Positions 17,379 through 26,275 of a stretch of 64,000 nt of DNA are shown in pieces (position 1 is the stretch's first letter; every line of letters begins with the position of its first letter). Location: positions 186,001 through 250,000 of the forward strand of contig NZ_CANNFH010000005.1 in assembly GCF_947503875.1 (NCBI RefSeq). Direction: 5' to 3'. The translations under genes were made by a program, and so were the position numbers. Below the pieces are notes generated by a model. The model did not search any database. It was not told the DNA's origin and saw only the letters and a program-made list of their open reading frames with translations. The DNA comes from an uncultured Polaribacter sp. (GTDB taxonomy: Bacteria > Bacteroidota > Bacteroidia > Flavobacteriales > Flavobacteriaceae).

Positions 17379-19979
17379 TTAATTTACCTTTCTCAACTTT
17401 ACTCCACTTAATCTTGTTTTACCTTCTACAGCTTTAAAGTCGATGGTAATTCCATTGGCATCATCCACAGAAATTAAGAAACGTTTGGTAACACCTCTGT
17501 CATCTCCATAAGTTGCTTTTAAATTTAAATTAGACCAAACTTTTTTACCATTTACTAAAATATCCATACTGTTGTCTTTTTTAGATTTTAATTCTGCTAA
17601 AGCTAAAGACAACTCGTAAGTTCCTTTTGGTACATCAAATTTATAAGCTTCTATACCTATTAATTGTGTTTGATAAATAGGATCATTTTCTGTTCCTTTT
17701 ACACTAACATCTGTACCAATAGTATTTCTTCTTTTACTTGGGTGTCTTAACAATTCGCCACCAACATAACCAAAACTACCTTTTGTGTACGCTTGATCTG
17801 GCATCCATAAATAATCTACATTATGAGATTCTATAAAGTAACAAGTAGAACCTACATTTACAGCAATTTCTTTAAACGGATTAGAAGTGCTATTTAAGTT
17901 TTTTGGCTGTAGTGTAAATTCTATATTGGCAAAATCTTTCACTGTTTTACCATCTTTTTTAGAAACTACTTCAATTAAATTTTCGCCTTGTTGTAAAGGC
18001 ACATTAAAAGTTGTAGAAGCAAAATCAAATGCTTTTTTACCTAAAGATGTTCCGTTTACAAATAATTCTACTTCTTTTCCATTACCAACAACAACAATAG
18101 GTTGTGTTGCTACATTGCCACCTTCAGTATCTGCAATACCAGCTCTTTTTACCCAAGATTTAGAAGCAATTGCCAAAAATGGTGTTTTCTTTAATAATGC
18201 TTGATATAAATAATACGCATCTTTTTTCTCTCTAGTTGCAGAAACTAAACCTTTGTTATTTATGTGAGGTACAGCATCTTTTCTGTGTTCTACTTGAAAA
18301 TCTGCGTAGTTCCAAACATTGGCACCTACAATTTCTGGCATGTCTAAAATTGTTTTCATGTATGCTTTATGCAAATCGAATTGATATTCCATACTAAAAT
18401 CAAAACGAGTAGGATTGTAAGAACGAATTCTTGGATCTGCTCCACCACCATATTCACTTAAAATAAAAGGTTTGTCTGGGTCCAAAGCTAAAGAACGTTC
18501 TACTAAACTTCTTAAGTTTTTATCAATATCTTCTAACTCTTCTACATACCAACCAAAATATTTATTGTATCCAATAATATCTGTTATACGAATTCCAAAA
18601 TTATCTTGGTATGCTGGTTCTCTAAAAAATACAGAGTACGAACTTCTGGTCTTATCTTCGTCTTTAATGGTTTTTGCTAAAACTTTGTGAGTTTCTACAA
18701 AATGTTTAATGTAATCTTCGCCTAATTTTTTAGGCTCTTTCATTGTGGTTTCGTTTCCTAAATTCCAAGCTACAATTGCAGGGTTGTTGTAGTTGTAACG
18801 AATAGCTTCTTTAAGCATTTTAATAGTATTTTGTTTACCAGCTTCATTTGCAGCAGCTTTGTCTACAAAAGGAATTTCTAAAGTAGCTACAAATCCCATT
18901 TTGTTACACATTTCTAAAATAGCTGGATCTTGTGGATAGTGGGCAATACGTAAAAAGTTAGAACCCATTTCTTTTAACAAACGCATATCGTTTCTATGCA
19001 CTTCATCACTTACGGCATTTGCTTTTCCGTAAAAATCTTGATGTCTACACGTACCTAATAATTTGGTTGATTTTCCGTTGATAAAAAAACCTTTTTTAGC
19101 ATCAAAACTAAACCATCTTAAACCTACAGGGTTTTCAATTCTGTCGTAAATAACTCCTTTTCTATCTACAATTTCTGTAATTAATTTGTACAAATATGGG
19201 TTTTCTGGAGACCATAATTTTGGATTTTCAACAGAAAAATCACTAAAAGTATCTTTACCAAACTTAGTCTTAGTTTTTACTTCTTTTACCAAATTATTAT
19301 TCGCATCAAACAAAGATTGTTTTACATAATATGTACCTTTTTTTGGTCTTATCAATTTAGATTCTACAGAAACTTTTGCAGAAGCTTCAGAAACTTCTGG
19401 AGTTCTAATAAAAATAGCGTTTGCTCCTAAGTTTGCTACTTCAAAATGCACTGGTTTGGTAATAATTAAATGTAAATCTCTATAAATACCTCCATAAAAA
19501 GAAAAATCTGCTGCTTGTGGCACAATTTCATCATTATGTTCATTATTTACTTTAATGGCAATTTCATTTTTTCCTGCTTTTAAGGCAACTGTAATGTCTC
19601 TTGCAAAAGAGGTGTAACCACCAATATGATCTTCTCCAACAGGTTTCCCATTCACAAATAATGAAGTAACTTGATTTGCGCCTTCAAAAAATAAAAACAC
19701 CTGCTGATTCTCATATACTTGTGGAATTTCCATAGTTTTTTTATACCAAGCTTCTCCTCTGTAGTAGCCATCTTCATCATCTAAAATATCTTCTGTATTC
19801 CAAGAATGAGGTATGGTTACTGTTTCCCAATTTACAGTGGTTGCAGGAGAAAATGGTTTTTCAACTTCACCTTTGTAAAAATGCCATGCATCGTTTATGG
19901 TTTCTATATGCCTTACTTGTTGAGCATGCATAATTGCTCCAAAATGAGCCATCAATAAAAAAACTACTATTTTTTTCAT
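17379..19979 (-). CDS. GH2 family beta-glycosidase with C-terminal malectin-like domain
   Basis: 866 residues, signal peptide 1-19. Sugar-binding, immunoglobulin-like and TIM-barrel domains in normal GH2 order; acid/base E410 in WNLGNE and nucleophile E509 in PFILSEYGGG. A C-terminal malectin-like carbohydrate-binding domain fills roughly residues 720-866. GH2 includes beta-galactosidases, beta-glucuronidases and beta-mannosidases, and the specificity is not obvious. The SEYGGG nucleophile motif is seen in glucuronidase and galactosidase members. It lies 26 bases after the GH39-like gene and is probably in the same operon. Confidence 0.88.
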   Translation of the reverse strand: MKKIVVFLLMAHFGAIMHAQQVRHIETINDAWHFYKGEVEKPFSPATTVNWETVTIPHSWNTEDILDDEDGYYRGEAWYKKTMEIPQVYENQQVFLFFEGANQVTSLFVNGKPVGEDHIGGYTSFARDITVALKAGKNEIAIKVNNEHNDEIVPQAADFSFYGGIYRDLHLIITKPVHFEVANLGANAIFIRTPEVSEASAKVSVESKLIRPKKGTYYVKQSLFDANNNLVKEVKTKTKFGKDTFSDFSVENPKLWSPENPYLYKLITEIVDRKGVIYDRIENPVGLRWFSFDAKKGFFINGKSTKLLGTCRHQDFYGKANAVSDEVHRNDMRLLKEMGSNFLRIAHYPQDPAILEMCNKMGFVATLEIPFVDKAAANEAGKQNTIKMLKEAIRYNYNNPAIVAWNLGNETTMKEPKKLGEDYIKHFVETHKVLAKTIKDEDKTRSSYSVFFREPAYQDNFGIRITDIIGYNKYFGWYVEELEDIDKNLRSLVERSLALDPDKPFILSEYGGGADPRIRSYNPTRFDFSMEYQFDLHKAYMKTILDMPEIVGANVWNYADFQVEHRKDAVPHINNKGLVSATREKKDAYYLYQALLKKTPFLAIASKSWVKRAGIADTEGGNVATQPIVVVGNGKEVELFVNGTSLGKKAFDFASTTFNVPLQQGENLIEVVSKKDGKTVKDFANIEFTLQPKNLNSTSNPFKEIAVNVGSTCYFIESHNVDYLWMPDQAYTKGSFGYVGGELLRHPSKRRNTIGTDVSVKGTENDPIYQTQLIGIEAYKFDVPKGTYELSLALAELKSKKDNSMDILVNGKKVWSNLNLKATYGDDRGVTKRFLISVDDANGITIDFKAVEGKTRLSGVKLRKVN

Positions 19980-20005
19980 TTTAAAATATTTAATTTAGTT
20001 CGTGT

Positions 20006-21460
20006 TTATTTCGTTTTGAAAGATAAATCAACCTCATATTTTAGAAAAGAAAATACTGCTAAATCTTTATTAAATAGGATGGTAGATTTTTGTTTATAAT
20101 TCCCTTTGGTAATGGTTTCTTGCCATTTAGACCAAGACACATTATTTTTTTCTTTATTATAGTTTGCTACTCTATATTTAAGTTTTGTATTTGGAGGAAC
20201 ATTAAAAGTGGCGCTAATTTTAAGAGACTCTTTATTTGTAGCATTTGGATTTGCATTATAGTTGTAGGCCAAAATATGATATCTATTTTTAGTTGTATCT
20301 TTTGCAAAAATAGCATCAATATAATTTTCTTCTGTTTCTGATTTACCTTGTTTTGTGTTTTCAAAATAAGTATCTCCTTCCATTGCTAATAACAATTTAC
20401 TTGCTGGTGCATATGAAGCGCCATTGCCCCACTGAAAAACATTTTGCATATTATTTTGATAAAACATCTTCATTAACCCAACCATAAATGAATTTTGATG
20501 CGCGTTTGGAGCGCTTTCAAAAGCATTACCTGCTTTGCTTAGCTTTTTAATTAAAGAATATTCGTGCATTTCTAGTTTGGCATTTTTATTCCATTCTGGA
20601 GTATCTTTAATTACTGCAAAGTCTTTTGCATAAACTTCATTAAAATTTGTTCTTCCTGCTTGGTGGTAAAAAGGGTAATAGGAAACCCCAACAAAATCGT
20701 AATGTGCTTTGTTAATTTTTGCCCATTTTACAAAATCTCTTCCCCAAGCTTTTTTAGAGGTTCCCCAAAGAAAATGGGTACCTACTTTTGCGTTTGGAAG
20801 TACAGAATGTATAGCAGTTACAGAGGTTTTGTAAAACTTAAAAAACTGCTCTTTTGTGCCAGACCAATGCGTTGGTGTGCCTATTTCTCTACCAATATCA
20901 AACTGAATGTTCTGGATTTTATCTTCTCCATACGTAGTGATAAGAAATCGCATCACTTCTTTTAAATAATTCTCCCAAGCTTTATAATCTCTAGGTGGTT
21001 CTGCGTTTCCGTAAGTGGCTACTTTTAAAGAATCACCAACCAATTCTCCTTTTGCATTTCTTTGAAAAGCCCAAGAAGGATTGTCTAAAACAATTTGATG
21101 AATTCCTTTACCATCATTAAATATACCATCCAACTGCTTTTTTAGCAAGCTAAAATCTGTATAGAATTTTTTAGATTTAGCATTCCATTTGTAAGAGTCT
21201 TTACTTAGGTCTGCAACTCCTTTTTTGGCAATACCTCCCAAAGGTCTTACAATACAAAACTTTGCATTTTTATTATTTGCCGGATTTACGCCATTAATAG
21301 GTGTAATTCTATTGTACACATTTAAGTGATATGGCATTGCTTGTTTGGCATTAGCAACATCTGTAAAATCTGATGCTAATACAATTTGTGCTTTTGAAAC
21401 ACATGAGAATCCTACAAGAAGCAAAAGTAGTAATAAGCACTTTTTCAAATTTTTATACAT
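20006..21460 (-). CDS. GH39-like (clan GH-A) glycoside hydrolase
   Basis: 484 residues with a hydrophobic signal; FSC at 18-20 could be a lipobox, but VSKAQ suggests ordinary cleavage. The TIM-barrel has VRPLGGIAKKG near 71-81, candidate acid/base E192 (FDIGREIG) and candidate nucleophile E300 (LEMHEYSL), followed by a beta-sandwich. This layout fits GH39 or related clan-A families active on xylosides, iduronides or other side chains. The call is from motif placement and not from a clear signature, so another clan-A family is possible. It is 57 bases after the GH5-like gene and 26 bases before the GH2 gene. Confidence 0.6.
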   Translation of the reverse strand: MYKNLKKCLLLLLLLVGFSCVSKAQIVLASDFTDVANAKQAMPYHLNVYNRITPINGVNPANNKNAKFCIVRPLGGIAKKGVADLSKDSYKWNAKSKKFYTDFSLLKKQLDGIFNDGKGIHQIVLDNPSWAFQRNAKGELVGDSLKVATYGNAEPPRDYKAWENYLKEVMRFLITTYGEDKIQNIQFDIGREIGTPTHWSGTKEQFFKFYKTSVTAIHSVLPNAKVGTHFLWGTSKKAWGRDFVKWAKINKAHYDFVGVSYYPFYHQAGRTNFNEVYAKDFAVIKDTPEWNKNAKLEMHEYSLIKKLSKAGNAFESAPNAHQNSFMVGLMKMFYQNNMQNVFQWGNGASYAPASKLLLAMEGDTYFENTKQGKSETEENYIDAIFAKDTTKNRYHILAYNYNANPNATNKESLKISATFNVPPNTKLKYRVANYNKEKNNVSWSKWQETITKGNYKQKSTILFNKDLAVFSFLKYEVDLSFKTK

Positions 21461-21517
21461 TTTTATATTTTATCATTATTTTAAACTTCCTGTTATACAT
21501 TGTATTTTAAAGAGGAT

Positions 21518-22909
21518 TTAAAAATTACGAATTCCTGGCACTATTTTAATAGAATAATCTGCTTTGTCTTTTCCCCATTTTAAGACAATTAATTTTTGGG
21601 TTTTTGTATCCCAAATAAAATCTGCTGGATTTGAATGTTTAGTAGTTTTATAGACTTCTAGTCCCACATTTTTTAGCGGATTGTAATACATTACAAAGTC
21701 ATTATTCACAATAATTGAAAATCCATCTGGATAGTGTCTGTTTGCGCCTATAAAAATTTTAGAAGCACCTTTTTTATTGTCTGATTTGAAATGTATATTC
21801 AATTCTCTTTTGGCAAAGTTGAATAAAAAGGATTGAATATCACCAGCAATGGTTTGTGGAAAAGGTCTGGAAATAACATCTGTAATGTATTTACGTTCAA
21901 CAGTACCTGCATCTGTTTTATCACTAAAGATAGACCACGTTGATGGTCCTCCAGCAAGAAAATTTTGCATAGTTCTGTTTCCTAAAAACCAAGCTTTTAT
22001 AGAACCTACACCCATTTGATCAAAAACTTCTGCCGTTTTTATATATAGTTTTCTATATTCTAATTGCCCTAATTTACCAACCATTGTGGTATCTGTTTTT
22101 GCAAACGTTGGAAAACCCCATTCTCCAATTAAAATGGGTGCTTTTAACATATCTGATTCCCTTTCAAAACGATCCATGTTTTTTTTGATAAAATCGACGT
22201 TATTTTGATAAATATGTGGTGCAAAAACAATGTTTTTACGATTTATGGCTGAAGTAATTTCCGAATACTGGTTGTTGTCTATTTTTTCTCCTTTATTCAT
22301 AAAAATAGATTGAAATAAAATCTTTTTATCAGGATTTATTTTTTGACTTTCATCAATAATTCTTTGGTATAAAGGAACTAGATATTTATCCGTTAAATCG
22401 TTGTAAGATATTTTCATATCTAGTTTTCTAGGCTCATTAACCACATCATAGCCAACTACGTAAGGTTCTTCTGCAAATCGTTCCCAAATAACCTTCCAAG
22501 CATTTATGTAAGTAGTATATTGTTTGTCTTTTTTATTCTCCCAAAACTCTTCCCAAACAAATTTATCCACTCCGTAAACGGTCATTTTAAACACTGTTTT
22601 TATATCGTGATTTTTACCTAAGGCTACTAATGAATCTAATTTTAGCAAATAATTTGGCTCTAGTTTTCCGCCAGGAAACTTACTCAATTTACCTAATTCT
22701 AGACGAATTACTTGATGATTGGCTCCCATTCGAACCTGTCTTGCATAATCATCGCTATTAAAAAATACTTCACCTTTATGATCGTTTGTATTTATTACAA
22801 AACCTCTAGGTATGATATGCCTTCCTTGGTTATCTCTTAAACCATGTTTTATTTGAGAAAAGCCAGTAGTTGTAGTTGCCAATAAAAGGAATACTATAAA
22901 ATTTTTCAT
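21518..22909 (-). CDS. GH5-like glycoside hydrolase, endoglycoceramidase-related
   Basis: 463 residues from the ATG at 22909. The reading frame extends 51 bases further upstream into the sulfatase gene, but this start gives a proper signal peptide (MKNFIVFLLLATTTTGFSQ) and lies 1 base beyond the sulfatase stop. GH5 hallmarks: LRDNQGRHIIPRGF at the barrel entry, acid/base E159 in YDVVNEP, nucleophile E263 in ILIGEWGFP, and a C-terminal beta-sandwich. The wording DVVNEP plus GEWG resembles the endoglycoceramidase-like branch, but in this locus a glycan target is more likely. Tight coupling with the sulfatase suggests the two act in sequence. Confidence 0.78.
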   Translation of the reverse strand: MKNFIVFLLLATTTTGFSQIKHGLRDNQGRHIIPRGFVINTNDHKGEVFFNSDDYARQVRMGANHQVIRLELGKLSKFPGGKLEPNYLLKLDSLVALGKNHDIKTVFKMTVYGVDKFVWEEFWENKKDKQYTTYINAWKVIWERFAEEPYVVGYDVVNEPRKLDMKISYNDLTDKYLVPLYQRIIDESQKINPDKKILFQSIFMNKGEKIDNNQYSEITSAINRKNIVFAPHIYQNNVDFIKKNMDRFERESDMLKAPILIGEWGFPTFAKTDTTMVGKLGQLEYRKLYIKTAEVFDQMGVGSIKAWFLGNRTMQNFLAGGPSTWSIFSDKTDAGTVERKYITDVISRPFPQTIAGDIQSFLFNFAKRELNIHFKSDNKKGASKIFIGANRHYPDGFSIIVNNDFVMYYNPLKNVGLEVYKTTKHSNPADFIWDTKTQKLIVLKWGKDKADYSIKIVPGIRNF

Positions 22910-22910
22910 A

Positions 22911-24650
22911 TTATTTTTTTGATATTTCAGTAGTAATCGTTTTACTTGGTTCAAAGCCAATTCTGTGCGCTTTTACCATTATCTTGCTGTTAGCTGCTAC
23001 CTGAAAAGGTTGGGTATATATTTGCCAAGTTTTAGCTTTTGGGTCTGTTTTGTATCCAATAGAAGCGCCTTCTGTGGGACAGTTAATAATAACTGTATCA
23101 CTCTCAAAAGTTATAAGCGGATTTGCTGTTACTGGCTTTGTTTTTTTGCCATTCCATAATTTTGCTACCAATTCTTTTTCTGGTAAACTAGGGTTGTCTT
23201 TAATTTCTGCAAGCCATCTGTCCATTTCATTTCTTAACTCAACTAATTTTTCTTTATATTCAGGTTTTTCGGCTAAGTTATTCAACTCATAAGGATCATT
23301 TTTACAGTCAAATAATTCTTCTTTAGGTTTATTTTCTCTAAACCATTGCATTTGAATTTCATTCAATTTCCCTTCACTTTTCAACTTCAATAATTCTTGC
23401 ATAGCCGGAATTTTTTCTCTGTAAGCTACTGGTAAATAATAACCTTGTTCTGGTCTGTAATTTCTAATATATTTGAATTGGTTATCTCTTACAGCTCTAA
23501 TAGCATCTGTAAATCCATCAAAACGATCTGCGGCGGCATGTATATATTTACGAGGTTTTTTTGATTGATAATTGCCTAAAAAAGCTTCACCCTGCATATA
23601 ACTTTTAGGTTCTTGGTTGATTAAAGAAAGTAATGTAGGTGCAAAATCTACAAAACTAACTAAATTATTAAATTTTGTTCCTGCTTTTACTTTATTTGGA
23701 AAACGAACGATCATTGGTGTGTTTAATCCTGAATCATAAATCAGTCTTTTTTCTCTTGGTAAAGGGCCTCCATGGTCACCATAAAACATAATTATGGTGT
23801 TTTCTAACAAGCCATCTTCTTCCAATTGTTTTAAAACAGCACCCACTTGCTTATCCATTTCTGCAATGTTATTGTACAATTTCCATAAATCTCTTTGGGT
23901 AACTTCATTATCCACTAAATAGGGTGGAACTTTAAATTTGGTGTCTCTTGAAATATGAATAGTTGTTTCAGTTTCTGTCATTCTTCCTTTTGCAGCAGAA
24001 GGCTTGGTTTTTGTTTTCCAAGAATAACTTCTATCTCCAGATTGGTAGTGTCTTGTTTCTATATTTCGATGACCATAAGGCTCAAACAAACCAGATTCGT
24101 GCGTATCTGTAAAATTAAATACTGCAAAAAAGGGTTGATCTTTTCCTCGGTTTCGCCAATGTGCATAAGGGCTACTTTCATCCCATGCTGTAATTGGCGC
24201 TGCAAATTGATAATCTGTTTTATAGTTATTTGTACAATAATAGCCATTCATTCGCATTAACTCACTAATCATTTTTACTTCAGATGGAGGAACAGCATCA
24301 TATTTTGGTAATCCTGTTACTGCTGTATATGATGTTGTACGCATATGGTTTGCTCCAATGCTTGATGGGTACATACCTGTTGCTATTGCAGCTCTACTAG
24401 GTGCACAAACCCCAGATGTTGAATATAAATTCGGGTAAATGACGCCCTCTTTAGCTAGTCTACTTAAATTTGGAGTTGCAACTGTGTTGTCTCCAAAAGG
24501 AGGGATGTAAGCCCCCATATCTTCTGTAACCAACCAAAGAATGTTTAAAGGTTTTACTTGTGCCTCTTCTTTTTTTACATTTTTACATGCTACTAAAAAA
24601 ACAATGGTAAGTAATAATGGTAAGTACGTTTTTATATGATTTGGTTTCAT
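22911..24650 (-). CDS. Formylglycine-dependent S1 sulfatase lipoprotein
   Basis: 579 residues. Lipoprotein signal with lipobox LVAC (cysteine 22). The sulfatase active-site motif is C82-A-P-S-R (in SGVCAPSRAAIATG), so the cysteine needs conversion to formylglycine by a maturase not seen in this window. Metal ligands are suggested by VTEDMG near 41-46 and FYGDHGGPLPREKRLIYDSG mid-protein. The last 65 residues form an extra beta domain like the C-terminal domain of chitobiases. It should remove sulfate esters from the target glycan at the periplasmic side. First gene of the sulfatase/GH5/GH39-like/GH2 series. Confidence 0.9.
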   Translation of the reverse strand: MKPNHIKTYLPLLLTIVFLVACKNVKKEEAQVKPLNILWLVTEDMGAYIPPFGDNTVATPNLSRLAKEGVIYPNLYSTSGVCAPSRAAIATGMYPSSIGANHMRTTSYTAVTGLPKYDAVPPSEVKMISELMRMNGYYCTNNYKTDYQFAAPITAWDESSPYAHWRNRGKDQPFFAVFNFTDTHESGLFEPYGHRNIETRHYQSGDRSYSWKTKTKPSAAKGRMTETETTIHISRDTKFKVPPYLVDNEVTQRDLWKLYNNIAEMDKQVGAVLKQLEEDGLLENTIIMFYGDHGGPLPREKRLIYDSGLNTPMIVRFPNKVKAGTKFNNLVSFVDFAPTLLSLINQEPKSYMQGEAFLGNYQSKKPRKYIHAAADRFDGFTDAIRAVRDNQFKYIRNYRPEQGYYLPVAYREKIPAMQELLKLKSEGKLNEIQMQWFRENKPKEELFDCKNDPYELNNLAEKPEYKEKLVELRNEMDRWLAEIKDNPSLPEKELVAKLWNGKKTKPVTANPLITFESDTVIINCPTEGASIGYKTDPKAKTWQIYTQPFQVAANSKIMVKAHRIGFEPSKTITTEISKK

Positions 24651-24674
24651 AGGTTTCAGTTGAAATTACTTTCT

Positions 24675-24712
24675 CAAAAATAGAAGAAGAAACAGGTAAA
24701 AGAATCCTGTAC
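24675..24712 (-). promoter_or_regulatory. Promoter of the sulfatase operon with shared 9-mer
   Basis: On the minus strand GTACAGGAT (24712-24704) is followed after 21 bases by TATTTTTG (24682-24675), an exact TANNTTTG -7 box, 25 bases before the sulfatase ATG. The 9-mer therefore overlaps the expected -33 region, where an activator would touch RNA polymerase. Confidence 0.6.
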
Positions 24713-25160
24713 TGTTATGAGGTTTGTTTTTGATGAAAACACGTTTAGATTTTTTTATTCAATGCTTTTTTTGGGTTAAGAGGGGTTTTAAATATTTTAA
24801 AAACGGATATTAAACTTAAAGTTGAAATTTATTTCAGCTTTAAATTGCATTTTAAAAATAATAATTTTATATTGCAATCAATAACAATTGTAAATTTATT
24901 ATTTTAAAACATTAACCCCTAAATGTATGTTTTTATCAAACCTCAGTGCAGATATTCTGCGAAATTTCAAACATTTTTTAAAATCAGCTTATTTTTTACT
25001 TTTTAGTAATCAAAATTTGAATACCAGCAATTTATCTAATACGTTTTAAATTAGACTCTAAAATTTGCTATTAGACGTTCGCTAAACGTCATTCGTCTTA
25101 AAAGCGCTTTAAGCTCTTTTTCATTAATTTAAATTTGATTGCTAACAAAACTGTACAAAA
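24713..25160. other. AT-rich spacer at the head of the polysaccharide locus
   Basis: About 450 bases between the divergent sulfatase operon and a small membrane protein gene. I see only weak short inverted repeats (AGACG at 25073, CGTCT at 25094; the palindrome AAAGCGCTTT at 25101-25110) and a -7-like box at 25130. No coding potential was evident. Confidence 0.4.
25130..25137 (+). promoter_or_regulatory. Candidate -7 box for the small membrane protein gene
   Basis: TAAATTTG exactly fits TANNTTTG and ends 23 bases before the ATG at 25161. No good -33 TTG was found, so the support is position only. Confidence 0.35.
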
Positions 25161-25340
25161 ATGATTTTATCAATTTCACCCTCAAATAACCAAGTGCCTA
25201 AAGAAGCATCTCATGTAGACGCACAGTTAATTTTGGTTATAATTGGCCTAGCTATTGGTGTTTTTATGATTATTAAAATAGCTAAATTTTTTAGCAAAAT
25301 GAAGGGGGTAAAAAAACCAAATTTTGCATCTTTCTTTTAG
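25161..25340 (+). CDS. Small single-pass membrane protein
   Basis: 59 residues, starting MILSISPSNN and ending in FASFF. One hydrophobic segment (LILVIIGLAIGVFMIIKIA, about residues 23-41) is followed by a basic patch (KMKGVKK), the usual inside-positive pattern, so the N-terminus would be outside. No family was recognised. Support comes from its hydrophobic segment, the -7-like box upstream and its place in an otherwise empty 770-base gap. It could be a chance ORF. Confidence 0.45.
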   Translation: MILSISPSNNQVPKEASHVDAQLILVIIGLAIGVFMIIKIAKFFSKMKGVKKPNFASFF

Positions 25341-25421
25341 ATAGTCTATTACGATACAAAACAGAAACCTTTAAAACTTTATTAACACAAATCCACTGTT
25401 TTTTCTTCATATTTGTGCAGT

Positions 25422-26267
25422 ATGAAAATATATGCAATAGAAACAGGGAACTTTAAGTTAGATGGTGGCGCCATGTTTGGTGTTGTACCTAAAACAATCT
25501 GGCAAAAAACCAATCCTGCAGATGCTAATAATTTAATAGAGATGAGTATGCGCTGCATGCTTATAGAAGATGGCGATAGACTAATTCTTATAGATACAGG
25601 CTTAGGAGCAAAACAATCTGATAAATTTTTTGGCTATTACTACTTGTTTGGAGATTTTTCTTTGGAATTGTCACTGCGCAAACATGGTTTTCATAAAGAT
25701 GATATTACAGACGTTTTTTTAACACATTTGCATTTTGATCATTGTGGAGGTGCTATAGAATACAATGCCTCAAAAACTATTTTACAACCTGTTTTTAAAA
25801 ACGCCAAGTTTTGGTCTAATGAAAATCATTGGGAATGGGCAACAGCACCAAATGCCCGTGAAAAAGCATCATTTCTAAAAGAAAACATTCAGCCAATACA
25901 GCAAAGTGGTCAATTAAATTTTATTAATGAAAATTATAAAAATCAAATTGGTTTTGATGTTTTGTTTATGGACGGGCATACAGAAAAGCAGATGCTTCCA
26001 AAGATAACATATCAAGGTAAAACCATTGTTTTTATGGCAGATTTACTACCAACTATTGGTCATATTCCTTTGCCTTATGTTATGGGATATGACACAAGAC
26101 CTTTGCTAACGATAAAAGAAAAAGAAGACTTTTTAAATTTAGCGGCAGATAACAATTATTATCTTTTTTTAGAGCACGATGCACAACATGAGCTTTGCAC
26201 AGTAAAACATACAGAAAAAGGAGTTCGATTAAAAGAAACACACAAATTTTTAGACATATTTAATTAA
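25422..26267 (+). CDS. MBL-fold metallohydrolase (lactonase-like)
   Basis: 281 residues from the ATG at 25422; an in-frame TTG nine bases earlier is less likely. Metal motif FLTHLHFDHCGG (HxHxDH) near residue 104, then a third ligand in MDGHTEKQM and an aspartate in VFMADLLP. The pattern resembles the lactonase/AidC-like branch, which opens cyclic esters such as N-acyl-homoserine lactones, but many members have other substrates. There is no signal peptide, so it is cytoplasmic. It ends 8 bases before the S8 peptidase gene, suggesting cotranscription, though the two have no obvious shared role. Confidence 0.8.
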   Translation: MKIYAIETGNFKLDGGAMFGVVPKTIWQKTNPADANNLIEMSMRCMLIEDGDRLILIDTGLGAKQSDKFFGYYYLFGDFSLELSLRKHGFHKDDITDVFLTHLHFDHCGGAIEYNASKTILQPVFKNAKFWSNENHWEWATAPNAREKASFLKENIQPIQQSGQLNFINENYKNQIGFDVLFMDGHTEKQMLPKITYQGKTIVFMADLLPTIGHIPLPYVMGYDTRPLLTIKEKEDFLNLAADNNYYLFLEHDAQHELCTVKHTEKGVRLKETHKFLDIFN

Positions 26268-26275
26268 TCATAACA

